56,689 nucleotides of DNA, taken from NCBI GenBank assembly GCA_027486755.1, contig JAIXOM010000042.1, forward strand, positions 1 to 56,689, written 5' to 3'. Position 1 is the stretch's first letter. Each line of letters begins with the position of its first letter. The notes beneath the pieces were generated by a model. That model did not search any database. It saw nothing but the letters and a program-made list of their open reading frames with translations, and was not told the DNA's origin. This stretch comes from Comamonadaceae bacterium (GTDB lineage Bacteria; Pseudomonadota; Gammaproteobacteria; Burkholderiales; Burkholderiaceae_C). A program made the translations under genes and the position numbers. Below are positions 1-8,767 of the stretch, piece by piece.

Positions 1-204
1 CGGTTTGTGTCGAAGCCGTCGAGGTATCGACGTAGTAGCCAAGGCTTGCGGCTGTGCGGCTCAATGCGGCGGTGGTGTTGACAAAGTAGCCCAGGCCGGC
101 GGCGGTTTGTGTCGAAGCCGTCGAGGTATCGACGTAGTAGCCAAGGCTTGCGGCTGTGCGACTCGATGCGGCGGTGGTGTCGACAAAGTAGCCCAAGCCG
201 GCAG
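1..204. repeat. 102-bp tandem repeat, two copies, inside the repeat protein
   Basis: Bases 1-102 and 103-204 are near-identical; I count 5 differences by eye. The period of 102 bp is 34 codons, that is two 17-residue protein units. Beyond 204 towards the gene start the DNA identity decays although the protein pattern continues. This suggests recent expansion at the 3' side of the gene. The array probably continues past the left edge. Confidence 0.85.
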
Positions 205-520
205 GGGTTTGCGACACAGCCGCCGCAAGGGGCACGTAGTAACCCAACTGGGCGTGGAATGGACGGGTGGCCCCGGCGCTGGGCACGAAATAACCCAGGC
301 TGGCCGCCGTCGGCGCGGTGGCTGTATCCGAATTCGTATAGGTACCGGCTGGTGCGAGCACGCAAGCTGTGCCGTCAAAGTAAGAGCCGACGGTGCAGGC
401 GGCATACGCCGCCGGCACCGCACCCCATGCTGCTACCAAGCTCAGCAGGAGCCGGCTGAGCCTGACCGGAGGGCTGGTAGCCAAAGCCCTGGCGGGCGAT
501 TGCTTCAAGGACCTTGTCAT
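1..520 (-). CDS. Exported protein with 17-residue GYYV/GYFV repeats (3' part beyond window)
   Basis: Reading the minus strand from the ATG at 520 gives an open frame to the window edge without a stop, about 173 codons. Residues 1-45 look like a long signal sequence: basic start, then a leucine/alanine core ending in VPAAYAA. A cysteine-containing segment (ACTVGSYFDGTACVLAPAGTY) follows, then units of about 17 residues with a GYYV or GYFV core and T/S/A-rich linkers, such as SLGYYVDTSTASTQTAAG. The GTY...GYFV pattern recalls low-complexity repeats in large cell-surface or autotransporter proteins, but I do not recognise a named family. A GGA-containing stretch about 9 bases before the ATG could be the ribosome site. 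It diverges from the radical SAM gene at 578. The much longer plus-strand open frame over this stretch is its antisense shadow. The missing C-terminus would show how it is anchored. Confidence 0.65.
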   Translation of the reverse strand, partial: MTRSLKQSPARALATSPPVRLSRLLLSLVAAWGAVPAAYAACTVGSYFDGTACVLAPAGTYTNSDTATAPTAASLGYFVPSAGATRPFHAQLGYYVPLAAAVSQTPAGLGYFVDTTAASSRTAASLGYYVDTSTASTQTAAGLGYFVNTTAALSRTAASLGYYVDTSTASTQT

Positions 521-577
521 CTGGAGATCCGGTTCGAAGGAGAGGCAGACTGTCACGGGTATGTGACAATTTATGTC
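521..577. promoter_or_regulatory. Divergent control region with TGTCAC/GTGACA dyad
   Basis: The 57 bases between the minus-strand repeat protein and the plus-strand radical SAM gene contain a perfect dyad, TGTCAC at 551-556 and GTGACA at 563-568. The same bases read as a Pho-box-like pair CTGTCAC (550-556), 4-base spacer, ATGTGAC (561-567), with a further ATGTCAT at 573-579 one base out of register. It could be an operator serving both genes. Evidence is by pattern only. Confidence 0.35.
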
Positions 578-1942
578 ATGATAACCGCAGATGGTGAAAA
601 GCAGGCCATTGTTGCTTTGCTGGCTGCTGATCAATTTGATCAGGCTTCAGTCTGTCTGCAACAGGCCCTGGATCGTTGGCCTCGCGATGCCGGGCTCTTG
701 CTGATGCAAGTGCGCCTGGCGCTGCGCCAGGGCGAGTTGCAGCAGGCCCATGCCGCCCTGGTGGCGCTGCGTGAACAGGGTTGCCCGCCACCGGACTGGC
801 TGCCTTGGGTCGCGGTCCTGGCGCAGGCGCTGGACCAAGCTGGCTTTCGGCCCCTGGCGCAAGCTTGGCTGCACGAGTGTCAGCCCATGGCTCGGGCTGC
901 AGGCTTCGCGCTGCCCGCGCCCCTGCCGCTGCCGCCCCATATCGGCCCGGACAGCCCGCCCCTGCACACTGGTCAAACCCTGTGCCGTTACCCTCCTTAC
1001 GAGGGCGATGCCTACATCTACGCGATTGATGTGGCCGGCAGCTGCAATTTGCGCTGTCCCAGCTGCCCGGTGGGCAATATGGCCGAGGTCCAGCGCTCCA
1101 AGGGGCTGATGCCCCTGGATCGCTTCGAAGCTATTTTGGACAAGATCGCCAGCGACCGCCCCGGTCTGCGGCCCATCATTCACCTCTTCAACTGGGGTGA
1201 GCCGCTGCTGCATCCACATTTGGGGCAGATCGTCCAGGCGGTGGGCCGCAGGGGCTGGGTGTCTTATGTCTCAACAACCTTGAACATCGACCGCGGCCTG
1301 GACAAGCTGGTGGCCGCCCGGCCCAGTTGGATCAAGGTCTCGATCTCCGGCGACAGGCAGCAGGACTATGGGCGCACCCATGCGCGCGGCCAGCTCGAGC
1401 GGGTCATGAGCAATTTGAAGCTGCTGCGGCGCTTGTTGGATGAGCAGCCGCCCCAGCAGCCGCCCATCGTGGTCACCCTGGCCTTGCACCTGTACCGCCA
1501 CAACCAGGCGGCCCGCGAGCGTCTGGCTGCCTTGGCCAGCGAACTCGGCTTTGACTTTGTCGCTTCGCCGGCGGTACTGATGCCCATTGAGAAGAATCTG
1601 CAACTGGCCCAGGGCAGCGCCGATGCGCTGACCCGACAGATCGCCGACGATCTGCTGATGCACCCAGCTTGGCTCTCACAACTGAACCGCCAGCGCCGCT
1701 CCGGTCGCTTCGACTGCGAGGCCCGTTTCAACATGACCGCGATCAATTTCGACGGCTCAGTGGCCCTGTGCTGCTGCACCTATTCGCCGCAGCTCAACAT
1801 CCACCAGGACTTCCTGCAAAGCTCGCACGAGCAGCTCGAGGCGCTCAAGTACGCCCATCCCTTTTGTGAAACCTGCACCCGTGGCGGCTTTGACTACTCG
1901 GTCAATGATGTGCTGCCGGCCAGCGTCCAGCCGCTGGCCTGA
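578..1942 (+). CDS. Radical SAM/SPASM-type protein with TPR-like N-terminus
   Basis: The protein has 454 residues from the ATG at 578. Residues 1-65 form short helices of TPR style (FDQASVCLQQALDRWPRDAG). A radical SAM core follows with C156-x3-C160-x2-C163 (CNLRCPSCP), which would bind the catalytic 4Fe-4S cluster, and HLFNWGEPLLHP, the GGEP-like motif that contacts S-adenosylmethionine. The C-terminus carries further cysteines (FDCEARF, ALCCCTYS, FCETC) as in SPASM or twitch domains that bind auxiliary clusters. Such proteins modify peptides or small molecules or act in glycan and cofactor pathways; the substrate cannot be read from sequence. The frame stays open upstream to base 5, but that part is antisense to the repeat-protein gene, so I use the internal ATG. 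The ribosome site is weak. The GMC oxidoreductase lies about 200 bases downstream. Confidence 0.8.
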   Translation: MITADGEKQAIVALLAADQFDQASVCLQQALDRWPRDAGLLLMQVRLALRQGELQQAHAALVALREQGCPPPDWLPWVAVLAQALDQAGFRPLAQAWLHECQPMARAAGFALPAPLPLPPHIGPDSPPLHTGQTLCRYPPYEGDAYIYAIDVAGSCNLRCPSCPVGNMAEVQRSKGLMPLDRFEAILDKIASDRPGLRPIIHLFNWGEPLLHPHLGQIVQAVGRRGWVSYVSTTLNIDRGLDKLVAARPSWIKVSISGDRQQDYGRTHARGQLERVMSNLKLLRRLLDEQPPQQPPIVVTLALHLYRHNQAARERLAALASELGFDFVASPAVLMPIEKNLQLAQGSADALTRQIADDLLMHPAWLSQLNRQRRSGRFDCEARFNMTAINFDGSVALCCCTYSPQLNIHQDFLQSSHEQLEALKYAHPFCETCTRGGFDYSVNDVLPASVQPLA

Positions 1943-2150
1943 GACCGGTCCAATACCAGAGCGGGAGTCCCGTTTGTCCCGCGTCAGACGACCGGCCGGC
2001 TGGCTGTCAGCCCCCTGAGACAGCTGGCATCAGAGTGGCCCTCAACCTGCGGCTGAGCTGTCACGGCCGAGGCCGGGGCCCTAAAAATGGCTGAGCCAGA
2101 TCGACTGCGCCGTGACACGCCGGCGGCGGCCCTGGCGCACAGGAGCAGCC

Positions 2151-3890
2151 ATGCACATCGACGCGCGCACGCTAGAAGGCAGCGAACAAGAGACCGACCT
2201 TTGCATCATCGGCGCAGGCCCGGCTGGCATCAGCCTGGCCTGTGAGTTCCTGGGGCAGGGCCTGCGGGTCGCGCTGCTCGAAAGCGGCGGCACCACCTAT
2301 GACCATGAGGTGCAGGCTCTGGCCGATGGCCCGACTTTCGGTGACATCAAGCCTTCGATCGAGGTCAACCGCCGCCAGTTTGGTGGCAATGCCAATGTCT
2401 GGTGCGTAGGACTGGGCCCGGCTGAAAAAGGCCTGCGCCACGCGATGCTCGACGCGATTGATTTTCAGCCGCGCCCCTGGGTCGACCACAGTGGCTGGCC
2501 GATTGGGCGCGACGAGCTGATGGACCACTACCGGCGGGCCCAGCAGGTCTGTGGTGGCGGCGTGTTCGGCTACACGCCCGAGCCCTGGGAGGAGGCCGGT
2601 GCCCGTCAGCTACCCTTGCAAGGCAGCGGACTGGAGACCGGCATGTTTCACTTCAGCCCCTTCGAGGTTTTTACCAACCGCTACCGCCAGCAACTGTTTG
2701 ACGCGCCCGGCGTCACGGTCTACACCCATGCCACCGCGATCGAGCTGCTCAGCCAGGAAGACGGCCCGCGTATTGCACAGGTGCGGGTGAGCAGCCCCGG
2801 CCAGCGCCCCTGGCGCATGCGCGCGCGCGCCTTTGTGCTGGCCGCCGGTGGCTATGAGACGGCGCGCCTGATGCTGCTCTCGCGGGGGCCGGGCGGGGTG
2901 GCGCCAGGCAATGCCCACGACCTGGTGGGGCGCTACTACCATGACCACCTGCAAGGCCGCAGCGGCTACCTGATTCCTGCCCGGCCCGACCTGTTTGAAC
3001 AGCTGGCGCTCTATGACCTGCGCCTGCGCCGCGGTGCCTATGTGATGGGCTACCTCAAGCTGTCGGCCCAGTTGCAGGAGCAAGAGCGGCTGAGTAACGT
3101 CAACTGCTTTCTGTTTCCGCGGCCGGCCGAGCGCCAGGACAAGGCCATCGCGGCCTTCAACATCCTGCGCCAGCAGTGCCTGTTTCGCACCCGTGCCCAC
3201 GAGGTGGTACCACCCCTGGGCCTGAAGAGCACCCTGGCTCAAGCCTGGCAAGTCACGCGGGGGCTGGACTATGTGCTGCGCATGGCTGCGCTGGCCGCCA
3301 CCGGCAGGCAGGCCAGTGCCTATGGGCTAGGACACGGTGGTTGGTCTCAGCTCAAACACCCGAGCCAGCGCTTTGTGCGGCTGGAGCTGTGGCACAGCAT
3401 TGAACAAACCCCCCGCGCCTACAACCGGGTGACCTTGGGCAGCAAGCGCGACGCGCTGGGCTGCCCGCAATTGGAAGTGCACTGGCAGTGGCCGCAGGAA
3501 GACATCGAGCAGACCTTGAAGGCGCAGGACCTGATGGCGCGCGGCCTGGAGCGTGCGGGTCTGGGCCGGGTTGAGCGGGTGCGCGAGGCCGACGGCTCGC
3601 CGCATCTGGCCCGGCCGGTGGGCTCACACCACCTGATGGGCACCACCCGCATGCATGCCGATCCGCGTCAGGGCGTGGTCGATGCGCAGTGCCAGGTCCA
3701 CGGCGTGGACAACCTGTACATCGCCGGCAGCTCGGTCTTTCCCACCGGCGGCTATGCCAACCCCACGCTCACGCTGGTGGCGCTGGCGCTGCGCCTGGCC
3801 GACCACCTCAAGTCCCAGCCCGAGCTGATGGCGGCCAGGGCACTGGCAACCGCGCGTGGGCCGGTGTGGGCGCACAGCCGCAGCCCCTGA
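2151..3890 (+). CDS. GMC-family FAD-dependent oxidoreductase
   Basis: The 579-residue protein starts with a Rossmann FAD motif (IIGAGPAGISL) near residue 16 and an acidic ribose-binding ending (LLESGG). The C-terminal GMC block is clear: GSHHLMGTTRM contains a candidate active-site histidine pair, followed by NLYIAGSSVFPTGGYANPTLT, which closes over the flavin. Members oxidise alcohols, sugars or polyols, passing electrons to oxygen, a cytochrome or a quinone. No signal peptide is visible, so a cytoplasmic location is likely unless exported with a partner. The start at 2151 is supported by AGGAG at 2141-2145; an upstream in-frame start at 2112 lacks such a site. The GMC gene probably shares a transcript with the radical SAM gene, though the spacing leaves room for its own promoter. 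Confidence 0.85.
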   Translation: MHIDARTLEGSEQETDLCIIGAGPAGISLACEFLGQGLRVALLESGGTTYDHEVQALADGPTFGDIKPSIEVNRRQFGGNANVWCVGLGPAEKGLRHAMLDAIDFQPRPWVDHSGWPIGRDELMDHYRRAQQVCGGGVFGYTPEPWEEAGARQLPLQGSGLETGMFHFSPFEVFTNRYRQQLFDAPGVTVYTHATAIELLSQEDGPRIAQVRVSSPGQRPWRMRARAFVLAAGGYETARLMLLSRGPGGVAPGNAHDLVGRYYHDHLQGRSGYLIPARPDLFEQLALYDLRLRRGAYVMGYLKLSAQLQEQERLSNVNCFLFPRPAERQDKAIAAFNILRQQCLFRTRAHEVVPPLGLKSTLAQAWQVTRGLDYVLRMAALAATGRQASAYGLGHGGWSQLKHPSQRFVRLELWHSIEQTPRAYNRVTLGSKRDALGCPQLEVHWQWPQEDIEQTLKAQDLMARGLERAGLGRVERVREADGSPHLARPVGSHHLMGTTRMHADPRQGVVDAQCQVHGVDNLYIAGSSVFPTGGYANPTLTLVALALRLADHLKSQPELMAARALATARGPVWAHSRSP

Positions 3891-3903
3891 GTCCGGCCAC
3901 TGA

Positions 3904-3996
3904 GTCAGGAGCAACCGTGTGCGGCTGGCCTCAGACGAATCACGCTTTATGACCGGCGCCGAGCTGGTCATCGATGGGGGCTATGCCGCACGCTAG
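3904..3996 (+). pseudogene. 3' remnant of a short-chain dehydrogenase/reductase gene
   Basis: Reading from about 3925, the frame gives LASDESRFMTGAELVIDGGY followed by AAR and a stop at 3994-3996. This is the standard C-terminal signature of classical SDR enzymes (LASDESRFVTGAELVIDGGYTA). Only about 25-30 codons are present and an in-frame stop at 3901-3903 precedes them. No Rossmann or YxxxK part is visible upstream, where the GMC gene ends at 3890. It is therefore a gene fragment left by a deletion or rearrangement between the GMC gene and the phosphonate cluster. Confidence 0.7.
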
Positions 3997-4082
3997 GTGC
4001 GTGGCGCGGGTTTGAGGCCAGCCAGCATCAGACCTGGAGCACCGGTGCCACCCGGGCCGGCCTGTTGACCGGCAATACCGGA

Positions 4083-4928
4083 TCAGACCAGGGACAGCTG
4101 CAAGGCCAGGGCGGCGTCTTTGGTGAAATCTCCCGCGCACAGGTGCTGCACCACCTGCTCGGGCGTCAAGCGTACAAACTCGGCCACTTCACCGTCCTGG
4201 TTCAGTGGCACTTGCTCGTCGGTCATGGCCAGATTGAAAACCCAGAGCGTCTCGTTGTGCCAGCCCTCGGGCACGCGCTGGCGGCTGTGGGTGCTGCCCA
4301 GCCACTGCAGGCTTTGGCCGTGCGCCAGTTGCAAGCCGGCCTCCTCCCACAGTTCGCGTTGCAGCACGGTCCAAAGGCCCTGGCCCGCGGTCATTCCGCC
4401 GGCGCTGAGGCTGTCGAGCAAGCCGGGGTCGGTGGCCTTGCTCGCTGAGCGGCGCCCACACCACAGCTCGCCGTCCTGGCTCCAGCCGTTGATGTGAACA
4501 GCGTGGCTTCGGAGTCCCAGGTAGCGAAAGCCGGCCCGTTCGCAGTCAAACAGGCCAGGCTCGTTCGGCTGGGGTGGATAGGCGGGCGTGGCCCAGCAGC
4601 GATAGGCCTCGCTCCGCCAGCCGCTGAGCCGTCCGGCCTCGCGCTGCGCCAGCAGCCACTGCTGCAGGTATTGGCTGCGCTCTTGGCTGGACCAGTCCAT
4701 CACCGACCACACCAGTCGGCCGTCCTGCAGCGCACATTGCGGCCATTGCGCCAGCATGGCCTGTGCGCGCGCGCGATCCACCCAGCCGATCGGGTGCGGC
4801 CCGCAATACCAAGCTTGTAGGTCTTGCGCCTGCGCCGGCGCTGCGCTTTGCATGGCCTGGCGCAACAGACGCTGCTCCTGGGCCTGCAGCCGCGCGAGAA
4901 AACGAGAAGCCGGCGCGTAGTCGCTCAT
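4083..4928 (-). CDS. NUDIX hydrolase with DUF4743-type N-terminal domain
   Basis: This reading has 281 residues. The N-terminal 100 or so residues resemble the DUF4743 module found before the NUDIX fold in thiamine-pyrophosphokinase-like NUDIX proteins (DLQAWYCGPHPIGWVDRARA). The NUDIX box follows: GGMTAGQ then RELWEEAGL, matching Gx5Ex7REUxEExGU except that the first Glu is Gln, a change also seen in relatives of this subfamily. It should hydrolyse a diphosphate compound; the substrate is unknown. It is the last gene of the phosphonate operon. The ATG at 4928 is chosen. A TTG at 4952 overlaps the phnX stop codon and would add 8 residues; neither has a strong ribosome site. Its place in a phosphonate operon suggests it may clean up a diphosphate by-product, but this is inference. 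Confidence 0.8.
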   Translation of the reverse strand: MSDYAPASRFLARLQAQEQRLLRQAMQSAAPAQAQDLQAWYCGPHPIGWVDRARAQAMLAQWPQCALQDGRLVWSVMDWSSQERSQYLQQWLLAQREAGRLSGWRSEAYRCWATPAYPPQPNEPGLFDCERAGFRYLGLRSHAVHINGWSQDGELWCGRRSASKATDPGLLDSLSAGGMTAGQGLWTVLQRELWEEAGLQLAHGQSLQWLGSTHSRQRVPEGWHNETLWVFNLAMTDEQVPLNQDGEVAEFVRLTPEQVVQHLCAGDFTKDAALALQLSLV

Positions 4929-4948
4929 CGCCGCTGCAGTCAGCCCGC

Positions 4949-5764
4949 TCAAGGCTGCTCGCCCGCCTGCATACGGCTGTGGATGGCACTGATGGCACTG
5001 GGCAGCTCGGCCACCGTGTCAATCACCTCATGGGCCCCGGCCTGCCGCAGCAGTTGACGGGCCTGCGCCAGGGCCGCCTGGCGCCTGGGCGAGTCGCCCT
5101 CTTGCCACTGCGCCAGCGACCAGCCCATGGCGTTGCCGCTGGCGGCCACACCCACGCTCCAGCAGCCGGCATTGCGCCCCTCGGCCAGCCCCGGCGCGGT
5201 GTCGTCCACCTTGAGCACCAGGCTACCTTGCCGGCCCAGACCCATGGCCTCCATGCAGGCATGCATGCCCATGGGGTCGGGGCGGCTGTGCGCTACGTCG
5301 TCACAGCAGACCACGAGGTCGGGCACAAAACCCTGGGCCTGCGCTTTTTCGATCAAGGGTCGCATGATGGTTCGGGTGTAGCCGGTGGTCGTGCTCACCC
5401 GCATGCCCTGCTGCTGCAGCCAGGCATACAGGCCCAGAAAGCCGGGGATGAAGTCGCTGCGCTCCATGGCCGCCTGTGCACTCATGGGCTCGAACTCTAG
5501 CAGCAGGGCCCTGGCGTCGTCATCGCCAAAGCTGCGCCCTTTGCGCAACTGCCACTGCTGCGCCACCTCGGGCAGTCGCCCCAGCACCCGAATATGCTCG
5601 AGCTTGGGCAGGCCCATGGGGATACGCGCCTGGGCGATGCTGATCTCAATGCCGTGCTTGTCAAACAGGCTCACAAAGGCGCCCATGGGCGCGAGGCTGC
5701 CAAAGTCGACGATGGTGCCGGCCCAGTCAAAAACCACCCCGCGCAGGCCGCTGGTGTTTGTCAT
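4949..5764 (-). CDS. phnX: Phosphonoacetaldehyde hydrolase (phosphonatase)
   Basis: The 271-residue HAD-superfamily enzyme would cleave the C-P bond of phosphonoacetaldehyde to acetaldehyde and phosphate in the cytoplasm. DWAGTIVDFGS near residue 14 holds the nucleophilic aspartate. GLPKLEHIR near residue 53 holds the lysine that forms the Schiff base and is specific to phosphonatase. STTTGYT and KVDDT supply the phosphate- and magnesium-binding residues. The length fits the family (about 270). Its ATG overlaps the stop of the FAD oxidoreductase gene by four bases (ATGA), indicating coupled translation. In this operon it is the phosphate-releasing step. The alternative, the phosphonatase-like TIGR03351 group, is less likely because the Schiff-base lysine block is intact. 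Confidence 0.92.
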   Translation of the reverse strand: MTNTSGLRGVVFDWAGTIVDFGSLAPMGAFVSLFDKHGIEISIAQARIPMGLPKLEHIRVLGRLPEVAQQWQLRKGRSFGDDDARALLLEFEPMSAQAAMERSDFIPGFLGLYAWLQQQGMRVSTTTGYTRTIMRPLIEKAQAQGFVPDLVVCCDDVAHSRPDPMGMHACMEAMGLGRQGSLVLKVDDTAPGLAEGRNAGCWSVGVAASGNAMGWSLAQWQEGDSPRRQAALAQARQLLRQAGAHEVIDTVAELPSAISAIHSRMQAGEQP

Positions 5765-6879
5765 TCAGAGCTCCTCCAGGATTCCAACCAATCTTCGGCC
5801 AAGGCAAAGGCCGTGCTCATCCCGGTGCCGCTGGTCACGCTGACCAGCTCGACCCCCGGCAGCACCGACTCGATGAATGCGTCTTCGGCCCCGCTGGGGT
5901 AAATGCCCGTCCAGCGCTCGCTCACCGCATAGTGGCTCAGGCCCAACATGCGCTGCATCTCATCGAGGATCAGCTGCTCGACCCGGGCCGAGGCAAAGGG
6001 GGGCATGGCGTCGCCATAGTGGTGGGAGTCGCCCACCACCAAAGAGCCGTCGGCGCTTTGGACGATGATCAGGTGTATGCCTTCGGCCAGTTCGGCTACA
6101 GCCTCCTGCTCCAGGCGCTGGGCCAGCGCCTGGGCGCTGGGTAATTCGCTGTAGCCTCGGTAGCGAACCAGGCTCAGATCGCTCATGACGGCGGCAGGCA
6201 AGCGGTAGCCTGGCGGCGGCTCGACCCGCAGCATCTGCAGCTGACACAGCCGCACCGCACGTTGCTTGAAGACGTGGGGGAACAGATCTCTCAATTGAGC
6301 GCCCGGGCACAGGGCAATGCGGGGTGCCTCGAACAGGCCAATGGTGGTGTGGACCTCGCCGGCAGCGATGTGCTGTGCGCTCACGCCCATGTGAAACTTC
6401 ACGCCCTGTGATGCCAGCCATTGCCGCAGCTGCTCGACCGCCTGCCGTGCCTCGATGCGGATTTCATGCGGGCTGTACAAGGCGCCCAGGACGCCGGGCT
6501 GGGCGAGCGCCGGGGCCAGCTCCCGCAGGGCGCTCGCTTCATGCCACTGCAACTGCTGTCCTTGCTCACGCTCGCACAGCTCTTGCAAGACTATTTGCGC
6601 TTGCGGGCGCCGAGCCTGGACCCACAGGCCAGTGTGCAGGACCTCAATGCCGGCGCGCGGCGCCAGTTCCGCCCAGACGTCACGGCTGCGCCGCGCCCGC
6701 CGCCAGGTGGTGCCGCTGCCCTGCCCAGTGACGGTCACGAAGCCGAAATTGCGGATCGAGGCACCCACGCAGACCGGGTCGCGATCGATCACGGTCACGC
6801 GCAGGCCCTGCTGACAGGCGGCCCAGGCGCAGGCCATGCCCACAATCCCGCTGCCGACAACGATCACATCGCTGTTCAT
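5761..6879 (-). CDS. FAD-dependent aminophosphonate oxidoreductase (TIGR03364-like)
   Basis: This 372-residue DAO-fold flavoenzyme starts with VIVVGSGIVGMACAW (FAD Rossmann motif) and VIDRD (ribose-binding acid); SIRNFGFVTVTGQG and GTGMSTAFALAEDWL are FAD-contacting blocks. The family TIGR03364 (proposed name HpnW) occurs beside phosphonatases and phosphonate transporters. Work on recurrent FAD enzymes in phosphonate clusters has linked related proteins to oxidation of 2-aminoethylphosphonate or its N-methyl form to phosphonoacetaldehyde. Here it sits directly before phnX with an ATGA overlap and after the dehydrogenase with another, so it probably supplies the PhnX substrate. No PhnW transaminase is present in the window, which makes this oxidase the natural entry step. 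The exact amine substrate is inferred. Confidence 0.82.
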   Translation of the reverse strand: MNSDVIVVGSGIVGMACAWAACQQGLRVTVIDRDPVCVGASIRNFGFVTVTGQGSGTTWRRARRSRDVWAELAPRAGIEVLHTGLWVQARRPQAQIVLQELCEREQGQQLQWHEASALRELAPALAQPGVLGALYSPHEIRIEARQAVEQLRQWLASQGVKFHMGVSAQHIAAGEVHTTIGLFEAPRIALCPGAQLRDLFPHVFKQRAVRLCQLQMLRVEPPPGYRLPAAVMSDLSLVRYRGYSELPSAQALAQRLEQEAVAELAEGIHLIIVQSADGSLVVGDSHHYGDAMPPFASARVEQLILDEMQRMLGLSHYAVSERWTGIYPSGAEDAFIESVLPGVELVSVTSGTGMSTAFALAEDWLESWRSSE

Positions 6880-7967
6880 GCCTCTTGGGCCACAAAATTG
6901 CGGCCGCGGTCGGAGTTCAGCGCATCGGACAAGAGAAACTTCCCGGCAGGGCTGTCGCGCAGGTCGCGCGGGCGCACCCCAAGGCCTGTCAGCCAGCCAC
7001 GCAGACTGGCCAGCGCCCGATCGGCCGGCTCGTCAAACACCGCTTGCAGATCGCGCCGCACCTGTTCGGAGCGCAGGCAGGCCAGCTCCATCGTCATCGG
7101 CAGCCAGATGGCACAGGCCTGCCCATGGGGGATGTTCTCGCTCAAGGTCAGCTCGTACGACAGGGCGTGCGCCAAAGCGGTCTGGGTCTGCGCCATGGCC
7201 ATGCCCGCCAGCAGGCTTGCAGCGCTGAGCTGCTCACGCCAAAGCGCCTGCCCGGGCTCTTGCAGCAAGCGGGGCAGGGCCTGCAAAATCATCCGCGCTG
7301 CATCGATGGCCAAAGGCCGGCTGCGCTCACAAGCTTGCTTGTTCCACAGTGATTCCAGCGCATGAGACAGCGCGTCGAGCGCGCAATCGCGCAGCACCTC
7401 ATCGGGGCAAGCCAGGGTCAGATCAGGGTCGACCAGGGCGCGGTCCGGATAGCCCGACGGCGGATACCAGGAGCGCTTGCGGGCCGGTCGTCCGTTGAGG
7501 TCCCAGACGGTGGCCCAGGGCGTGACTTCGCTGCCGGTGCCTGAAGTGGTTGGGCTGCACCACAGGCTGTGGCGCACGGTCCCGGCTGGGACCTCGTTAT
7601 TGCGCCATGCGGTCCTGCCTTGTGCCAGCTGGGGCATGCGCCAGCGCAGCAGCTTGCCCAGGTCCAAGGTGGTGCCCCCGCCTATGGCCCATACTGCGGT
7701 GTGATTGCTGTGGTCGAGCACAGGCCAGATCATCTCAGCCAATGCATGTGCCGCGTCGAGGCTGGAGACCCGGTGCGTCTGCGCCACCCAGCCCAGGCAC
7801 TGCTCGCCCCAGCGCGCCTGCCAGCGCGCTTGCGTGGGCCCGGTGATGGCGGCCGGATCGGCCAAGACGATGAAGCGGCCTGGAGGCTCAGTGCGCTCGT
7901 GCAGCCCTGGGGCAAATTCGACCCCGGCGGGCAGGCGGTGGTTCAGATGAAGCGATTGCGCAGCCAT
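6876..7967 (-). CDS. Iron-containing alcohol dehydrogenase of the phosphonate operon
   Basis: The 363-residue group III (iron-type) alcohol dehydrogenase has the cofactor motif [25 protein letters not shown], and the metal ligand region [19 protein letters not shown] and [10 protein letters not shown]. These supply the expected Asp-His-His-His set. Related enzymes (PhpC/FomC type) interconvert phosphonoacetaldehyde and 2-hydroxyethylphosphonate. In a degradative operon it could oxidise hydroxyethylphosphonate to feed PhnX, or reduce the acetaldehyde that PhnX releases. The gene overlaps phnE upstream by 25 bases and the FAD oxidase by four, so it is firmly in the operon. The start is the first ATG. 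The direction and substrate cannot be settled from sequence. Confidence 0.85.
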   Translation of the reverse strand: MAAQSLHLNHRLPAGVEFAPGLHERTEPPGRFIVLADPAAITGPTQARWQARWGEQCLGWVAQTHRVSSLDAAHALAEMIWPVLDHSNHTAVWAIGGGTTLDLGKLLRWRMPQLAQGRTAWRNNEVPAGTVRHSLWCSPTTSGTGSEVTPWATVWDLNGRPARKRSWYPPSGYPDRALVDPDLTLACPDEVLRDCALDALSHALESLWNKQACERSRPLAIDAARMILQALPRLLQEPGQALWREQLSAASLLAGMAMAQTQTALAHALSYELTLSENIPHGQACAIWLPMTMELACLRSEQVRRDLQAVFDEPADRALASLRGWLTGLGVRPRDLRDSPAGKFLLSDALNSDRGRNFVAQEA

Positions 7968-8764
7968 GAAGAAAACACATCAATCAGGGAGACGGTGACG
8001 ATCAGGATGATCAGGACGGCACAGGTCTGGGCATATTGGAAGCCACGGATCACTTCAAAGAGCACCACGCCGATACCCCCGGCGCCCACCATGCCAACGA
8101 CCGAGGCCGAGCGTACATTGGACTCAAACCGGTACAGCGAGTACGACAGCCACAGGGGCAAGACCTGCGGGATGACCCCATAGGCCACCTCGGCCAGCTT
8201 GTGCGCGCCGGTGGCGCGTATGCCTTCGACTGGCCGGGGGTCTATGGCTTCGACCGCTTCGGAAAACAGCTTGGCCAAGGTGCCGGTGGTATGAATGAAG
8301 AGCGCCAGCACGCCGGCAAAGGGCCCGAGGCCGACTGCCACGATGAACAGCATCGCAAACACCATTTCATTGGTCGCCCGGCAGGCGTCCATGAGGCGGC
8401 GCACCGGCTGGTAGACCCACACCGGCGCGATGTTGGCCGCGCTCAGCAATCCCATCGGAACCGCGGCGACGATGGCCAGAACCGTGCCCCACAAAGCGAT
8501 GTGCAGCGTGACGATCATTTCTTGGGCGTACAGCCGCCAGTCGCGAAAGTCAGGCGGGAAAAAATCGCTGGCGTAGGTCTTCATGTTGCCGGCATCGCGC
8601 ACCAGATCCAGGGGGCGGATTTCCGCCCCCCGCCAGGCCCAGGCCAGCACCAAAGCGACCAGCGCCCAGAGTACCCAGACATGGGCCGGGGTGCGGGTGC
8701 GCGCCGCGATGCGCTCGAGCTCCAGCAAACGCCGCGGCGACGGCGCGGGCAGGTCGACGCTCAT
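7943..8764 (-). CDS. phnE: Phosphonate ABC transporter permease
   Basis: The 273-residue inner-membrane permease has a first membrane segment at about residues 28-45 and several more through the protein. The cytoplasmic EAA loop is [19 protein letters not shown], which docks on the PhnC ATPase, and the conserved end block reads [17 protein letters not shown]. It imports phosphonates with PhnD and PhnC. The sequence before the gene is TAA TTG ATG AGC: the phnD stop, a TTG and then ATG. I use the ATG at 8764. The 3' end overlaps the dehydrogenase start. Confidence 0.93.
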   Translation of the reverse strand: MSVDLPAPSPRRLLELERIAARTRTPAHVWVLWALVALVLAWAWRGAEIRPLDLVRDAGNMKTYASDFFPPDFRDWRLYAQEMIVTLHIALWGTVLAIVAAVPMGLLSAANIAPVWVYQPVRRLMDACRATNEMVFAMLFIVAVGLGPFAGVLALFIHTTGTLAKLFSEAVEAIDPRPVEGIRATGAHKLAEVAYGVIPQVLPLWLSYSLYRFESNVRSASVVGMVGAGGIGVVLFEVIRGFQYAQTCAVLIILIVTVSLIDVFSSWLRNRFI

Positions 8765-8767
8765 CAA

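Noticed and set aside
1..204. CRISPR-like spaced repeats
   Set aside because: The 102-bp units are head-to-tail without unique spacers and encode protein repeats.
5..577. N-terminal 191 residues of the long plus-strand frame in front of the radical SAM protein
   Set aside because: It is antisense to the repeat protein; it has no domain sense and the radical SAM/TPR part starts at the ATG at 578.
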